DNA of 64,000 nucleotides from Croceicoccus ponticola (GCF_004004515.1 NZ_RXOL01000002.1:186001-250000); one strand, 5' to 3'. Positions 37,520 through 47,630 are shown, counted from the first letter of the stretch. Notes: generated by a model from the letters alone, not told the origin. A program made the numbers and translations.

Positions 37520-38526
37520 TATGACGCCGCGTCGGCGTGCGCCGTCGTTCCGTCGGTCCGCACGTCGGCGTCGACCCCATGGCTCAACAAATCGACCGGA
37601 ATGCCCGCATCCGATTCGATATGGCCTTCGGGGTCGGTGTGGATGAGGAATTCGGTGTCGGGAAATTCGGTCAGCAGTCGCGCTTCGATGGCATCCATCA
37701 CGTCGTGCGCTTCGGCCACCGTCATCTGTGGATCGACGGTAATGTGAAACTGCGCGAAATCATGCATGCCCGCCGTCCGTGTGCGTAAGTCGTGCAGTCC
37801 GTGCAGGTCGGGATTGTCGCGCACCGCATCCAGCAGTCGCTGCCGCTTTTCGATCGGCCATTCCCGATCCATCAGGTTGTCGACCGCCTGCTGGCTGGCC
37901 TGCCAGGCGTTCCACCCCAGCCACAATGCGATGGCCAGCGCAAAGATCGGGTCCGCGCCGGTCAGCCCCGCATATTGGTCGAGCGCCAGCGCGCCGATGA
38001 CGCCGATGTTGAGCAGGATATCGGACTGGTAATGCACATGGTCGGTCTGAATCGCGACGCTGCCCGTTTTGCGAATCACATGTCGCTGCCATGCGAGCAG
38101 GACTACGGTCGCCCCCATCGCGATCAGCGACACGGTGATGCCCATGTCGGCTTCCTGCACCTTCGCCCCGGTCAGCCACACGCTGATCGCCCGCGCGGCG
38201 ATGCCGACGGCGGATATCGAGATCAGCACGACCTGCACCAGAGCCGCCAGCGCCTCTGCCTTGCCGTGCCCGAAACGGTGGTCGTGATCGGCCGGCATGG
38301 CCGCGACCCACACGCCGATCAGGGTGACGAGGCTGGCCACGATGTCGAGCGCGGTATCGGCAAGGCTGCCGAGCATCGCGGTCGATCCGGTCTGCGCGGT
38401 GGCATAGATCTTGAGCGCCAGCAGCATCGCGGCGACCGACATGCTGGCGATCGCCGCGCTGCGCGTCAAAAGGCTGCGCTGCGCCGCGTTTTCCGACGTG
38501 GCCGTAGAGGCGGACACGGCGCTCAC
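37519..38526 (-). CDS. CDF family cation efflux protein
   Basis: Inner-membrane metal/proton antiporter of 335 residues with six hydrophobic helices. Metal-site motifs are present: [20 protein letters not shown] (DxxxD) and [19 protein letters not shown] (HxxxD-type cluster), followed by the cytosolic domain with [20 protein letters not shown]. It resembles FieF-type transporters of Fe/Zn. Start is GTG at 38526, overlapping pdxH (GTGA). Confidence 0.92.
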   Translation of the reverse strand: MSAVSASTATSENAAQRSLLTRSAAIASMSVAAMLLALKIYATAQTGSTAMLGSLADTALDIVASLVTLIGVWVAAMPADHDHRFGHGKAEALAALVQVVLISISAVGIAARAISVWLTGAKVQEADMGITVSLIAMGATVVLLAWQRHVIRKTGSVAIQTDHVHYQSDILLNIGVIGALALDQYAGLTGADPIFALAIALWLGWNAWQASQQAVDNLMDREWPIEKRQRLLDAVRDNPDLHGLHDLRTRTAGMHDFAQFHITVDPQMTVAEAHDVMDAIEARLLTEFPDTEFLIHTDPEGHIESDAGIPVDLLSHGVDADVRTDGTTAHADAAS

Positions 38527-39149
38527 GGATAGAGAAGCGTGCTAGCCCACCCGCCGCCGCTGCGCGTAAAGCGGCGGCGTTCGTGCAGGCGGAACTGGCG
38601 ATCCTGCCAGAATTCGATGGCCTGCGGGATCAGTCGGTATCCGCCCCAATGCGATGGCCGGGGCACGTCCTTGCCTTCGTACTGCCGTCGCACGGTTTCA
38701 AAGCGGTCGAGAAATTCACGCCGCTCCGCCATCGGGGCGGACTGGTCCGACGCTTGCGCGCCCAGCTGCGAATCGCGCGCACGGCTGGCGAAATAGCTGT
38801 CGGCCATCGCCGGGGTCACCGGCTCCAGCGGCCCTTCGATGCGGATTTGCCGGCGCAGGCTTTTCCAATGGAACAGCAGTGCGGCCTGCGGATTGGCGGC
38901 AATCTCGCCACCCTTGCGGCTAAGCTGGTTGGTGTAGAATACAAAGCCGCCACCATCGCCCAGATCGGCGCCATGGCCCTTTAACAGCACCATGCGCACC
39001 GATGGCGCACCGCTCGGGCTTGCGGTGGCCAACGCCATCGCATTTGCGTCGTTGGGCTCGCTTTCGCGCGCTTCGGCAAACCATTCTTCGAAAAGACGGA
39101 AGGGATCGCCGGTCGGGATCGCATCTTCGGCCAGGAGTTCGGGTTCCAC
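38523..39149 (-). CDS. pdxH: Pyridoxamine 5'-phosphate oxidase
   Basis: FMN enzyme producing pyridoxal 5'-phosphate. The open frame extends upstream but GTG 39149 ([20 protein letters not shown]) gives 208 residues, the usual size. Motifs: [54 protein letters not shown], and the C-terminal [11 protein letters not shown] and WASTLLYP (family Asn/Pro ending). It leads a pdxH-CDF-phzF unit by overlapping stops and starts. Confidence 0.93.
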   Translation of the reverse strand: MEPELLAEDAIPTGDPFRLFEEWFAEARESEPNDANAMALATASPSGAPSVRMVLLKGHGADLGDGGGFVFYTNQLSRKGGEIAANPQAALLFHWKSLRRQIRIEGPLEPVTPAMADSYFASRARDSQLGAQASDQSAPMAERREFLDRFETVRRQYEGKDVPRPSHWGGYRLIPQAIEFWQDRQFRLHERRRFTRSGGGWASTLLYP

Positions 39150-39292
39150 TTGAGTGCCAGTCCGGTTGTTCGAGTTAGTTGCGAAATGCGCAGGTTTCGT
39201 CGCCTTCACCCTGCGGTGCCAACATAGGCATGCGCGCGGTTCCAAGCAAAGGTCCGTTGCGTAAAGTCCAAAGGCTACCTAGCTATTCGCAC

Positions 39293-40258
39293 ATGGCCGA
39301 TCCCTATACGATCCTCGGCGTGCAGCGCACCGCCAGCGAAAAGGACATAAAGTCCGCTTATCGCAAGCTGGCAAAAGAGCTGCATCCCGATAAGAACAAG
39401 GACAATCCCAAGGCATCGGAGCGCTTTTCCGACGTCACGAAAGCGTACGACCTGCTTTCGGACAAGGACAAGCGCGCGCAGTTCGATCGCGGCGAAATCG
39501 ACCTTGAGGGCAATCCCCAGATGCCGTTCGGCATGGGCGGTCAGGGTTTTGGCGGCGGTCGTCGTCCGGGCGGCGCGGGCGGTTTTCCCGGCGGCGGCGG
39601 CTTCGGAGGCGAGGAAGTCGACCTGTCGGACCTGTTCGAAGGGATTTTCGGAGGCAGCCGTTCGGCACGTGGCGGGCCCGGCGGCATGGGCGGCGGAATG
39701 GGTGGCGGAATGGGCGGGGGGCAGCGCCGCGCTCCGCCAAAAGGCGCGAACGTCCAGTATCGCCTTGCCGTGCCGTTGATCGACGTGGCCAATCTTGCGC
39801 CGCAGCGAATCACGCTGTCGGACGGAAAGACCATCGACCTGAAATTGCCCAACGGTGCCGAAGACGGCACTCAGATGCGGCTGACCGGCAAGGGTGAGCC
39901 CGGCCCCGGGGGCAGTGGCGACGCGCTCATCACCATTGTCGAAAAGTCCCACGCATTCTTTCATCGCGATGGCGACGACGTGCGGCTCGAACTGCCGATC
40001 ACGCTGGACGAAGCGGTGAATGGCGCGAAGATCAAGGCGCCGACGACCAGCGGCGCGGTAATGCTCACCATCGCGCCCGGCAGCACGTCGGGCAAAGTCC
40101 TGCGGCTGAAGGGCAAGGGCTTTACCCGCAAGGACGGCAGTCGCGGCGATCAGCTCGTCACGCTCGCAATCGACATCCCCGAAGCCGACGTCGACCTGAA
40201 GAAAAGGCTGGACGGGTGGAGCGATGCGCGCGCCATCCGGGCGAAGCTGGGCGTGTGA
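39293..40258 (+). CDS. CbpA-like DnaJ co-chaperone without zinc finger
   Basis: DnaK co-chaperone of 321 residues from ATG 39293. J domain at 1-70: [20 protein letters not shown], with the HPD motif in [11 protein letters not shown] long Gly-rich linker (~80-150) includes a repeated GGM/GGG pattern (39680-39722). The C-terminal peptide-binding domains follow ([16 protein letters not shown]..., [20 protein letters not shown]). The four CxxCxGxG zinc repeats of DnaJ are absent, so it is the CbpA/DnaJ type II class. Confidence 0.92.
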   Translation: MADPYTILGVQRTASEKDIKSAYRKLAKELHPDKNKDNPKASERFSDVTKAYDLLSDKDKRAQFDRGEIDLEGNPQMPFGMGGQGFGGGRRPGGAGGFPGGGGFGGEEVDLSDLFEGIFGGSRSARGGPGGMGGGMGGGMGGGQRRAPPKGANVQYRLAVPLIDVANLAPQRITLSDGKTIDLKLPNGAEDGTQMRLTGKGEPGPGGSGDALITIVEKSHAFFHRDGDDVRLELPITLDEAVNGAKIKAPTTSGAVMLTIAPGSTSGKVLRLKGKGFTRKDGSRGDQLVTLAIDIPEADVDLKKRLDGWSDARAIRAKLGV

Positions 40259-40301
40259 TCGCGACAATCGACCTTACCCCGATGCCATCGGGTGAGCATT
40301 G

Positions 40302-41234
40302 GTGAAGCGGCACATCAGGCATCACTATCACCGGGTCCGAAGCGAAGTCGGACCCGGCACTCGCACGTTCGAAGTGATCAAGCGCGTCGCCATCGGCGCG
40401 TGGGAAGACGGCTTCATCCATGCGGGCAACCTAGCCTACATGGCGATCCTGTCGCTGTTTCCGTTCTTCATCGTGGCCGCCGGGGTCTTTTCGCTGTTGG
40501 GCGAGGCGGCGGATCGCACGGCTGCGATCAACGCGTTCCTGCTCGCCGTGCCGCGCGTCGTGGCAGATGTGCTCGAGCCGGTTGCCAAGGACGTGGTGTC
40601 GGCGCGCAACGGCTGGTTGCTTTGGGCTGGCGGGCTGTTCGGATTGTGGACCGTAGGCAGCCTGATCGAAACGATCCGCGACATCCTGCACCGCGCCTAT
40701 CATACCCGGCCGAGCGTAAGTTTCCTCAGGCATCGGATGCTGTCGGTAGCTGTCATCATCGGGTCCATCGTGTTGTTGATGATGTCGTTGTCGGCGCAAT
40801 TCTACATTTCCGCCGCGCAGGAAGCGATCGAGGCGTGGTTTCCCGAATCCGTGGATGTGACGACGACGCTCGCGATCAGTCGCATCGTCCCTGCGCTGGG
40901 CCTGCTGCTTTCGCTTTGGCTGCTGTTCCTGTCGCTGACGCCAAAGGCATTTCGCGGGCCCGAGTATCCCAAATGGCCGGGCGCGGTGCTGGTGACGGTG
41001 TGGTGGATCGTCGTGACCATGGCATTGCCGTCGGTCCTCCACACGCTTTTCGCCTACGATCTTACTTACGGCAGCCTTGCGGGGGTCATGATCGCCCTTT
41101 TCTTTTTCTGGCTTGTCGGGCTAGGGCTCGTCGTCGGCGCAGAACTGAATGCCGCGTTGGCGACGACGCCAAGGTTCGACGACGATCTTGAGACGCAGAC
41201 CGAGGGCGCAACGACCCCGGCAAGTCAGGAATGA
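40302..41234 (+). CDS. YihY/virulence factor BrkB family membrane protein
   Basis: Inner-membrane protein of about 310 residues with six hydrophobic segments. It starts at GTG 40302 (or TTG one codon before) after a GGTGAG site. BrkB family features include LAYMAILSLFPFFIVAAGVF, FGLWTVGSLIETIRDILHRA, and a late WPGAVLVTVWWIVVTMALPSV then GSLAGVMIALFFFWLVG. Function is uncertain; earlier ribonuclease BN annotation of this family was wrong. The fabI start follows within ten bases. Confidence 0.9.
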   Translation: MKRHIRHHYHRVRSEVGPGTRTFEVIKRVAIGAWEDGFIHAGNLAYMAILSLFPFFIVAAGVFSLLGEAADRTAAINAFLLAVPRVVADVLEPVAKDVVSARNGWLLWAGGLFGLWTVGSLIETIRDILHRAYHTRPSVSFLRHRMLSVAVIIGSIVLLMMSLSAQFYISAAQEAIEAWFPESVDVTTTLAISRIVPALGLLLSLWLLFLSLTPKAFRGPEYPKWPGAVLVTVWWIVVTMALPSVLHTLFAYDLTYGSLAGVMIALFFFWLVGLGLVVGAELNAALATTPRFDDDLETQTEGATTPASQE

Positions 41235-41243
41235 GTGCATAGC

Positions 41244-42068
41244 ATGGACGAACAGGGACCCATCACCGGAACGCTGATGCAGGGCAAGCGCGGGCTCATC
41301 ATGGGCCTCGCGAATGACAAATCGCTCGCCTGGGGCATCGCCAAGGCGCTGAGCGCGCAAGGCGCGGAACTGGCCTTTTCCTATCAGGGCGAAGCGCTGG
41401 CCAAGCGCGTCAGGCCGCTGGCGCAAAGCCTTGGCAGCGATTTCCTGATCGAATGCGATGTGGCGAACATGGATGCGCTCGACACCGCGTTCGAAACGCT
41501 GGCCGAGCGTTGGCCGACGATCGATTTCGTGGTCCACGCCATCGGTTTTTCGGACAAGAACGAACTGCGCGGTCGTTATGCCGACACCAGCCTCGAAAAC
41601 TTCCTGATGACGATGAACATTTCCGCCTACAGCCTTGTCGCGGTGACGCAGCGGGCGGCGGCAATGATGCCGAATGGCGGCTCCATCGTGACGCTGACTT
41701 ACTATGGCGCTGAAAAGGTCGTTCCCCACTACAACGTCATGGGCGTGGCCAAGGCGGCTCTGGAAACCAGCGTGCAGTATCTTGCCAACGATCTGGGTCC
41801 GCAGAACATCCGGGTCAACGCGATCAGTGCCGGACCGATCAAGACGCTGGCCGCCAGCGGGATCGGCGATTTCCGCTATATCCTGAAGTGGAACGAGCTG
41901 AACGCGCCGATGCGCCGCAACGTCACGATCGAGGATGTGGGCGGCTCGGCGCTATACCTGCTGTCCGATCTCGCCTCTGGCGTGACGGGTGAAACCCACC
42001 ACGTCGATTGCGGCTATCACGTCATCGGCATGAAGCAGGAAGACGCGCCCGATATCGCGCTAAGCTGA
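41244..42068 (+). CDS. fabI: Enoyl-ACP reductase FabI
   Basis: NADH-dependent enoyl-ACP reductase of fatty acid synthesis, short-chain dehydrogenase fold, 274 residues. Start at ATG 41244 (GTG 41235 possible). Motifs: GLIMGLANDKSLAWGIAKAL nucleotide site, HAIGFSDKNELRG, GGSIVTLTYYGAEK with first tyrosine, and YNVMGVAKAALE with the catalytic Tyr-x6-Lys. It follows the yihY gene within ten bases. Confidence 0.95.
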   Translation: MDEQGPITGTLMQGKRGLIMGLANDKSLAWGIAKALSAQGAELAFSYQGEALAKRVRPLAQSLGSDFLIECDVANMDALDTAFETLAERWPTIDFVVHAIGFSDKNELRGRYADTSLENFLMTMNISAYSLVAVTQRAAAMMPNGGSIVTLTYYGAEKVVPHYNVMGVAKAALETSVQYLANDLGPQNIRVNAISAGPIKTLAASGIGDFRYILKWNELNAPMRRNVTIEDVGGSALYLLSDLASGVTGETHHVDCGYHVIGMKQEDAPDIALS

Positions 42069-42132
42069 TGCAAGAAACGGGTCGGGGCTTGCCAATTGCG
42101 GCGCCCCGGCTCCAGCCTAAGGACTTCGGCGA

Positions 42133-42699
42133 TCAGTTGCCGGTTGGATTGGGCAGCGGTTCCGGGTCCACTTCACCGGCGGCTGCTTCTTCAGCCTTGC
42201 GGCGTGTTTCGTAGTCGGCTTCTATCGATTCGACCCGTTCCTGCGTGGCGCGCGCTTCCTCGTCGATCTCGGCAAGACGCGCGGCGCGCGCTTCGGCGAC
42301 GAGCTTGCCCATCTGAACGTCGGAGCTGTTCGCCTTTTCGGCATAAGCCTGCTGGATCGCCTCTAGAGTGCAACCGGTCTGTCCGGCGGGGCCGACGGTG
42401 TTGCAACTGCCCACTCCGGTGTCGCCCACATCGCGATTGGCAGCAACGCGTTCGGACCAGGCGACGTTTTCCTTGTCGTCGCTCTGCCGCAGGGTCTTGG
42501 GAATACGATAGGGATCTTCCTGCCGCACGCAGACCACGATCTGCTGTTCGGTCGATGCCGGGCATTCCTGATCGCCATAGACGATGACCTGATTGACCGG
42601 CGCTTCGGTCTCTTGCGCGGCGGCGGGAATGGCGGCGGCGGTCAAGGCCAGCCCGAAACCGGCGGTGGCGGCCAATACGGCGATCGACAAGCGGGTCAT
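42133..42699 (-). CDS. Unknown periplasmic protein with C-terminal coiled coil
   Basis: ATG 42699 gives 188 residues with a signal peptide (LSIAVLAATAGFGLALTAAA, cleavage near AAAQE). The mature part has ECPASTEQQIVVCVRQEDPY, with a cysteine pair, then GSCNTVGPAGQTGCTLEAIQ with another pair, so two disulfides are plausible. The last ~70 residues are a charged coiled coil (EARAARLAEIDEEARATQER). No family recognised. It ends the proA-coq7 block. Confidence 0.78.
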   Translation of the reverse strand: MTRLSIAVLAATAGFGLALTAAAIPAAAQETEAPVNQVIVYGDQECPASTEQQIVVCVRQEDPYRIPKTLRQSDDKENVAWSERVAANRDVGDTGVGSCNTVGPAGQTGCTLEAIQQAYAEKANSSDVQMGKLVAEARAARLAEIDEEARATQERVESIEADYETRRKAEEAAAGEVDPEPLPNPTGN

Positions 42700-42791
42700 A
42701 CGATCTTGCGCCTCCTTAAAGCGCGGGTAGCGTAATTGCAGTATAGGGCGATCTGGCGCTGAATGACAGGTGAAGCGAGGCGCTCCACGGT

Positions 42792-43343
42792 TCAAACCCG
42801 CTTCGAAAGCGCGATGGCTGCGCGGCAGCCGAGCCGGATCGCGCCCGACAACAGGGGATAGCCCGGCGCTCGTTCAGCCCCTGCGGCCAACGCGGTGGCC
42901 CGGTGTTCGCGTTCGTCGTCGCGAAATTCACGGATCATCGCGCCCAGTTCGGCATCTTCGTCGCCCAGTTCGTCGAGCTGGTGCGAATAGTGGCGGTCGA
43001 TTTCTTCCTCGATCGCGGCGGTGCAGGCCATCGCCGCCTCCGGCCCGATCAGCGCGGTTGCCGCGCCCAGCGCAAAACCGGCGACATCCCAGAATGGCTG
43101 CAAGGCCGTCGGGCGCACACCGCGTTCGGCCATCAGTGCGCTGAACCGACCAAGATGATCGGCTTCCTGCGTCGCCATCGCGGCGATTTCGCCAGCGCCC
43201 GGCGCGCGATCACCCATCACGGCAAGCTGCCCTGCGTAGATCCGCGTTGCGCCGAATTCGCCCGCCTGATCGACGCGGATCATCGCCTCGATCCGTTCGG
43301 ATCTTTCCTTTTCGGTCATTGCGGGCTTGCCGGTCATCGTCAT
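42792..43343 (-). CDS. coq7: Demethoxyubiquinone hydroxylase COQ7
   Basis: Di-iron enzyme performing the penultimate hydroxylation in ubiquinone synthesis, membrane-associated. Iron ligands are read as AGEFGATRIY, QEADHLGRF (ExxH), EEEIDRHY and DDEREHR (ExxH). The C-terminal PLLSGAIRLGCRAAIALSKR is the conserved hydrophobic tail. 183 residues is normal. Three ATGs are possible at the N-terminus. It starts three bases after the dsbB-family stop. Confidence 0.94.
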   Translation of the reverse strand: MTMTGKPAMTEKERSERIEAMIRVDQAGEFGATRIYAGQLAVMGDRAPGAGEIAAMATQEADHLGRFSALMAERGVRPTALQPFWDVAGFALGAATALIGPEAAMACTAAIEEEIDRHYSHQLDELGDEDAELGAMIREFRDDEREHRATALAAGAERAPGYPLLSGAIRLGCRAAIALSKRV

Positions 43344-43346
43344 GCC

Positions 43347-43835
43347 TTATCCAACGCGCGAACGGCGGGTCCGTGCCGACAATACCAGTACCACGACCCC
43401 GGCGACGGTGGAGATCAGGAAATTCCACCCCGCCATCGAAATGCCCATAAAGCTCCACTGCACTTCATCACAACGCACGGTCGGCGCGTTCATGATGGCG
43501 TCCAGCGCGCTCTGCCCGTCGCCGATGGTCAGCGCGGTGCACTGCGTAAACCCTTCCCACCAGCCATATTCGACCCCGGCGTGAAACGCGCCGATCGCGC
43601 CCGACATCAGGATCGCGACGCCCGCCAGCCGCACCAGCCAGATGCGCAAGGGGCCGACCGGGACGACAAAAGCCAGCAACGCCGGGATCAGCGCCACGAA
43701 ATGGGCATAGCGTTGCCACCAGCACATCTCGCACGGATACAGTCCGACGACATATTCGAAGTAGTAGGCCCCGACCAGAAGTGCGGCGGGAACGACCAGC
43801 GCGACGATGCGCGCGCGGGCGAAGTTATTGGTCAT
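43347..43835 (-). CDS. DsbB-family disulfide bond protein
   Basis: Inner-membrane thiol oxidase-like protein of 162 residues with four hydrophobic helices. VGLYPCEMCWWQRYAH carries the CxxC pair near residues 35-38 that passes electrons to quinone; the second periplasmic loop has C in GFTQCTALTIGDG and VRCDEVQWSF, matching the second pair. It probably re-oxidises a DsbA-like partner not seen here. Confidence 0.9.
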   Translation of the reverse strand: MTNNFARARIVALVVPAALLVGAYYFEYVVGLYPCEMCWWQRYAHFVALIPALLAFVVPVGPLRIWLVRLAGVAILMSGAIGAFHAGVEYGWWEGFTQCTALTIGDGQSALDAIMNAPTVRCDEVQWSFMGISMAGWNFLISTVAGVVVLVLSARTRRSRVG

Positions 43836-43887
43836 CAGGTGTCCCGAATTGGTCGCATGGATCAGGGAATTGGAGAATGGCGCAACC

Positions 43888-45258
43888 TCAGGGCTTGGCG
43901 ACAGGTTTGGGCTTGCCCGTCACTTTGGTCCCCGTCGTTTTCGTCGTCGCCAGCCGCGTGTTGCGCAAGGTATCGATGGCGTAATGCAGCTGGAAATCCT
44001 CGATCCCCTGCTTTTCCAGTTCCTCTGGCGAGATCTTGAAGCGCGGATCGTCGATCTTGTCGTGTTCCAGTTCGCGTTCGTCGAGGTCGATTTCGTTGAT
44101 CAGATGTCCACGAAGGTCGGATTCGCGAATGGCGCGCGCCGCTCTTGCGCGGGCGTCGGGGTCGGACATTTGCGGCACGGCAATATCGGGTTCGATCCCG
44201 CCTTCTTGCACGGATCGGCCTGACGGGGTGAAGTATCGCGCCGTGGTCAGCTTCAACGCGCTGTCGCGGGTCAGCGGAACCAATGTCTGGACGCTGCCCT
44301 TGCCGAAACTGCGTTCGCCCATGACGATCGCGCGGTGATGATCCTGCAACGCGCCGGCGACGATTTCCGATGCTGACGCGGTGCCTGAATCGATCAGCAC
44401 GATGATGGGGACGCCACGCGCGATATCGCCGTTGCGGGCGACGTAGCTTTCGTTATCGCGCGCGAAACGGCCACGCTGCGAAACGATCTGCCCCTTGTCG
44501 AGGAACAGGTCGCTCATCGCCACGGCTTCATCCAGCAGTCCGCCGGGATTGGACCGCATGTCGATGACGATGCCTTCGGGGGTGCCGCCGATCTTGGTGC
44601 GGATGCCATCCATGGCCTTTTCGACTTCGCGCCCGACGTTCGCGCTGAACGTCGACACGGTGATGACCCCGATTTTGCCATCGACAGTGAATTCGACCGG
44701 TTGCAGATCGATGATCGCCCGCGCGACACTGACGTCGAAGGGTTCGTCGCGGCCTGGTCGATAGATCGTGATCTTGATCGCCGTCCCCGGGAGCCCGCGC
44801 ATCTGCTCCACCGCTTCGTCCAGCGTACCGCCGTAAATCAGCTTGCCATCCAGATGGGTAATGAAATCGCCAGCCTTGATCCCCGCCTTGTCCGCAGGGG
44901 TGCCCCGCGTCGGCGCGATCACTTTGACGACGCCGTCTTCCATCGTCACCGAAAGGCCCAGCCCGCCATAGCTTCCCTCAGTCTGGGTGCGCAGGCTTTC
45001 AAAGGCGCTGGCGTCGAGATAGGACGAATGCGGATCCAGACTGGCGAGCATGCCGTCGATCGCGCCGCGCACCAGCTTTTCGTCATCGACCTCGTCGACG
45101 TAATTGGCCTGGATCCGTTGATAGATGGCCATCAGCTTTCCGAATTCCGGTGCGCCGCGTCCGTCCACGGCGGCAAGTCCCGCCGTCGTCGCAGGCAACA
45201 GGGCCAGCGCGGTAACGAGCGCGGCTGAACGCATGAATGGCGCAATGCTCAGGGCCAT
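43888..45258 (-). CDS. S41 family carboxy-terminal processing peptidase (CtpA)
   Basis: Periplasmic serine protease, 456 residues from ATG 45258. Signal peptide: MRSAALVTALALLPATTAG, cleaved near AGLA. A PDZ domain lies at ~85-170 (GGLGLSVTMEDGVVKVIAPT, AGIKAGDFITHLDG). The catalytic dyad is Ser in GTASASEIVAGAL and Lys in GERSFGKGSVQT. Related proteases degrade murein hydrolases or regulators; here it directly follows an EnvC-like gene, whose product or target hydrolase could be linked to it. Confidence 0.93.
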   Translation of the reverse strand: MALSIAPFMRSAALVTALALLPATTAGLAAVDGRGAPEFGKLMAIYQRIQANYVDEVDDEKLVRGAIDGMLASLDPHSSYLDASAFESLRTQTEGSYGGLGLSVTMEDGVVKVIAPTRGTPADKAGIKAGDFITHLDGKLIYGGTLDEAVEQMRGLPGTAIKITIYRPGRDEPFDVSVARAIIDLQPVEFTVDGKIGVITVSTFSANVGREVEKAMDGIRTKIGGTPEGIVIDMRSNPGGLLDEAVAMSDLFLDKGQIVSQRGRFARDNESYVARNGDIARGVPIIVLIDSGTASASEIVAGALQDHHRAIVMGERSFGKGSVQTLVPLTRDSALKLTTARYFTPSGRSVQEGGIEPDIAVPQMSDPDARARAARAIRESDLRGHLINEIDLDERELEHDKIDDPRFKISPEELEKQGIEDFQLHYAIDTLRNTRLATTKTTGTKVTGKPKPVAKP

Positions 45259-45396
45259 GGGCAATTCTTGTCCTTGTCGTCGGGCGTTGCGATTTCGCAA
45301 CCCGGTTCTCGGTCAATGTATAACCTGTGAACGCTTAACGCCAGATGGCGGGATTTGCGCACGTTTCATGCAGAATCGTGATGGGGCCGATCGCGA

Positions 45397-46536
45397 TTAC
45401 GGCATCAGCGGATGGATCGTTCGCCGCCCCCGACGCAGTTCGTACAGGATCGCGGGGTCGGACCGGGCTGCCGATCCGATGGTTTCGCCGCGCCGCACTT
45501 TGCGCCCAGTCACAACATTCGCAGCACCTAGCCCGGCTATCAGGCTGGTCCGCCCGCCCGCATGGCGCAGGATGACGACCGTGCCATAGCCGCGAAACGG
45601 TCCGGCAAAGGCGACTTCTCCGGCCAGCGGCGCAACGACCACCGCTCCCGGCTCCGGCGCGATGGTGATGCCCTTGCTGCGTCCGCCCGCTGCGTCACGT
45701 TCGCCATATCCCGCCAGCATGCGCCCCGCGACGGGAACGCGGGGGACGTTTGCGGCATCGGTCCTGCTTTCCGCTGATCCCTGTCCCAGAAGGTTCGGAA
45801 CCGGCAATGCCGTCAACGCAGCCAGCGTCTGCGCTCCTGCACGCTCTTCGGCCACGAGTTCGCCGATTGATGCCGCCTGCGCCCCGCGCAAAGTCGCCTC
45901 GCGTTGCGCCTTTCCAGCGGCGTTGACCAGTTCTTGCGCGGTCACGTGATGCCGCGCGCCCAGCTCCTCCAACGCCTTGCGCCGCTGGGCGAGATCGGTT
46001 CGCGCCTTCTGACCCTCTGCCCTCGCCCGGTCGGCTTCGACGGCAAGGTTGCGCGCCGTCGCAAGGTTTTTGCGCAAGTCTTCGGTTCGGCTGGCGATCT
46101 GCGGCTGGAGCCCTGCAACCATCGAGCGCATCCGCACGAAATCGCGGATCGACGACGGGCGCATGACCAGCAGCAAGGTCGGCCTGCGCGCCAGCCGCTG
46201 CAGCGCGGCCATCATCCGCGACAGCGGCGCACGACTGCGGGCAAGGTCATCGCGCAGCACCGCCAGCCGGTTATCGGCAATGCTCGCGCGGATCTGCGCG
46301 GCTTCGAACCGCGCTTCGGCCTCTGTCACTTGCGCGGCAAGGCGATTGGCGCGCGCCTCTGCCTTTTGCGCGCGATCTTCGATCAGTCGGGCCTGGTCGG
46401 AATATCGCGCCGCCTGCTTTTCGGCCAACGCGCGGGCGGCCTCCACCTCTCGCAAGCGATCTGCGTTCGTCACCGCGCCTGCCGCAGCAGGCATCAGCGC
46501 AAGGGCGAGGACGATAAGCCGCCAGCGCATCGTCAT
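45397..46536 (-). CDS. EnvC-like murein hydrolase activator (degenerate M23 domain)
   Basis: Periplasmic protein of 379 residues. ATG 46536 overlaps rlmH (ATGA) and gives a clear signal peptide (LIVLALALMPAAAGAV). A long coiled coil spans ~30-250 (rich in Ala/Arg/Glu heptads), then an LytM/M23 domain (ITIAPEPGAVVVAPLAGEVA, FRGYGTVVILRHAGG). The zinc-binding residues are missing (the final HxH position reads ILYELRRG), so it should activate amidases at division rather than cut peptidoglycan. Confidence 0.9.
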   Translation of the reverse strand: MTMRWRLIVLALALMPAAAGAVTNADRLREVEAARALAEKQAARYSDQARLIEDRAQKAEARANRLAAQVTEAEARFEAAQIRASIADNRLAVLRDDLARSRAPLSRMMAALQRLARRPTLLLVMRPSSIRDFVRMRSMVAGLQPQIASRTEDLRKNLATARNLAVEADRARAEGQKARTDLAQRRKALEELGARHHVTAQELVNAAGKAQREATLRGAQAASIGELVAEERAGAQTLAALTALPVPNLLGQGSAESRTDAANVPRVPVAGRMLAGYGERDAAGGRSKGITIAPEPGAVVVAPLAGEVAFAGPFRGYGTVVILRHAGGRTSLIAGLGAANVVTGRKVRRGETIGSAARSDPAILYELRRGRRTIHPLMP

Positions 46537-46955
46537 CCGGCCCGGTGGTAGGGATGACCGGCAAGAATGCTGGTCGCGCGCCACAGCTGTTCGGCCAGCA
46601 TCGCGCGAACCATCAGGTGCGGCCATGTCATCGGCCCGAAACCCAGCAACAGGTCGGCATCTTCGCGCGCCGCGGCCCCGTGCCCATCGGCCGCGCCGAT
46701 CAGGAAACGGGCCTCTCGCGCCCCGTCGTCGCGCCAGCGTTCGAGCAGATTCGCAAAGTCCTCGGACGACATTTGTCGTCCCCGCTCGTCGAGCAAGACT
46801 TCCTTCGCCGGTGTCAGAGGAGGAGGCACCGTGCCGCCCGTGTCGGGCAGCTCGGTCCATTTCATCGGCCAGGTCACGCGCTTGGCATAGCGCGCCACCA
46901 GCTCGGCCTCTGCCGATCGGCCGATCTTGCCGCGAGCGATGACGTGCAGGCGCAT
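46533..46955 (-). CDS. rlmH: RlmH, 23S rRNA pseudouridine methyltransferase
   Basis: SPOUT-class enzyme that methylates pseudouridine 1915 of 23S rRNA. It begins MRLHVIARGKIG; FLIGAADGHGAAAREDADLL and LGFGPMTWPHLMVRAMLAEQ form the SAM-binding knot, and the C-terminus is AGHPYHRAG. 140 residues. It follows rsfS as in many bacteria, with a 137-bp gap in which I see no gene. Confidence 0.94.
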   Translation of the reverse strand: MRLHVIARGKIGRSAEAELVARYAKRVTWPMKWTELPDTGGTVPPPLTPAKEVLLDERGRQMSSEDFANLLERWRDDGAREARFLIGAADGHGAAAREDADLLLGFGPMTWPHLMVRAMLAEQLWRATSILAGHPYHRAG

Positions 46956-47092
46956 GCGGGCCTGTTACACCGTCGGGTCAATTCGCGTCCAGCGCCGCCC
47001 GCCCTTTTCCCGGGTCAGACGCGCTGACGGCGGGAAACGCAGGGACGCACGGGCGCAAATCAGGGCCGGACCAGGCCCCGATCGAGCTGCGT

Positions 47093-47503
47093 TCAGGCGT
47101 TACCGCCCTCGCCAAAGCCCCACATCCGTTCGAGATTGTAGAACGAACGCACTTCGGGACGGAACAAGTGGACGATGACGTCGCCGGCATCGATCAGCAC
47201 CCAGTCAGCCGCGGGCAGACCTTCGATACGAGACGGGCCGAAACCGCCGTGTTTTACCCGCTCGGCCAGTTTCTGGGCCATGGCGGTCACCTGACGGCTG
47301 GAGCGACCGCTCGCGATGACCATGAAGTCCGCGATGGAGCTTTTCCCGGCAAGTGGGATGGAAACGATGTCCTGCGCCTGGTCGTCGTCAAGCGACTGAA
47401 GCACCAGAGCGTGGAGCGATCCGGGTTCGGCGTCGATTTCGGCGACTCCGTTCGCGGGTGTGGCAAAGCCGGAATTTTCCGGCATGGCTTGGGCCGTATT
47501 CAT
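47093..47503 (-). CDS. rsfS: RsfS, ribosome silencing factor
   Basis: Binds ribosomal protein L14 and blocks subunit joining in slow growth. Core: LVLQSLDDDQAQDIVSIPLA, SSIADFMVIASGRSSRQVTA, ADWVLIDAGDVIVHLFRPEV and RSFYNLERMWG. ATG 47503 gives 136 residues with a ~30-residue leader; AAGGAG lies 14 bases upstream, so the true start is not certain (second ATG at 47485). Confidence 0.94.
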   Translation of the reverse strand: MNTAQAMPENSGFATPANGVAEIDAEPGSLHALVLQSLDDDQAQDIVSIPLAGKSSIADFMVIASGRSSRQVTAMAQKLAERVKHGGFGPSRIEGLPAADWVLIDAGDVIVHLFRPEVRSFYNLERMWGFGEGGNA

Positions 47504-47630
47504 GAGGTAGATGTAGGCTCCTTGGAACTGCCATTCAATCGGCGGCGGCAACAGCCGCCCCCGGCCTGCACCATGCAGGTCGCGCGAAACCGGAATTTGG
47601 CTGAGGGTCGAACGCTGGAAAGCGCGCGGT

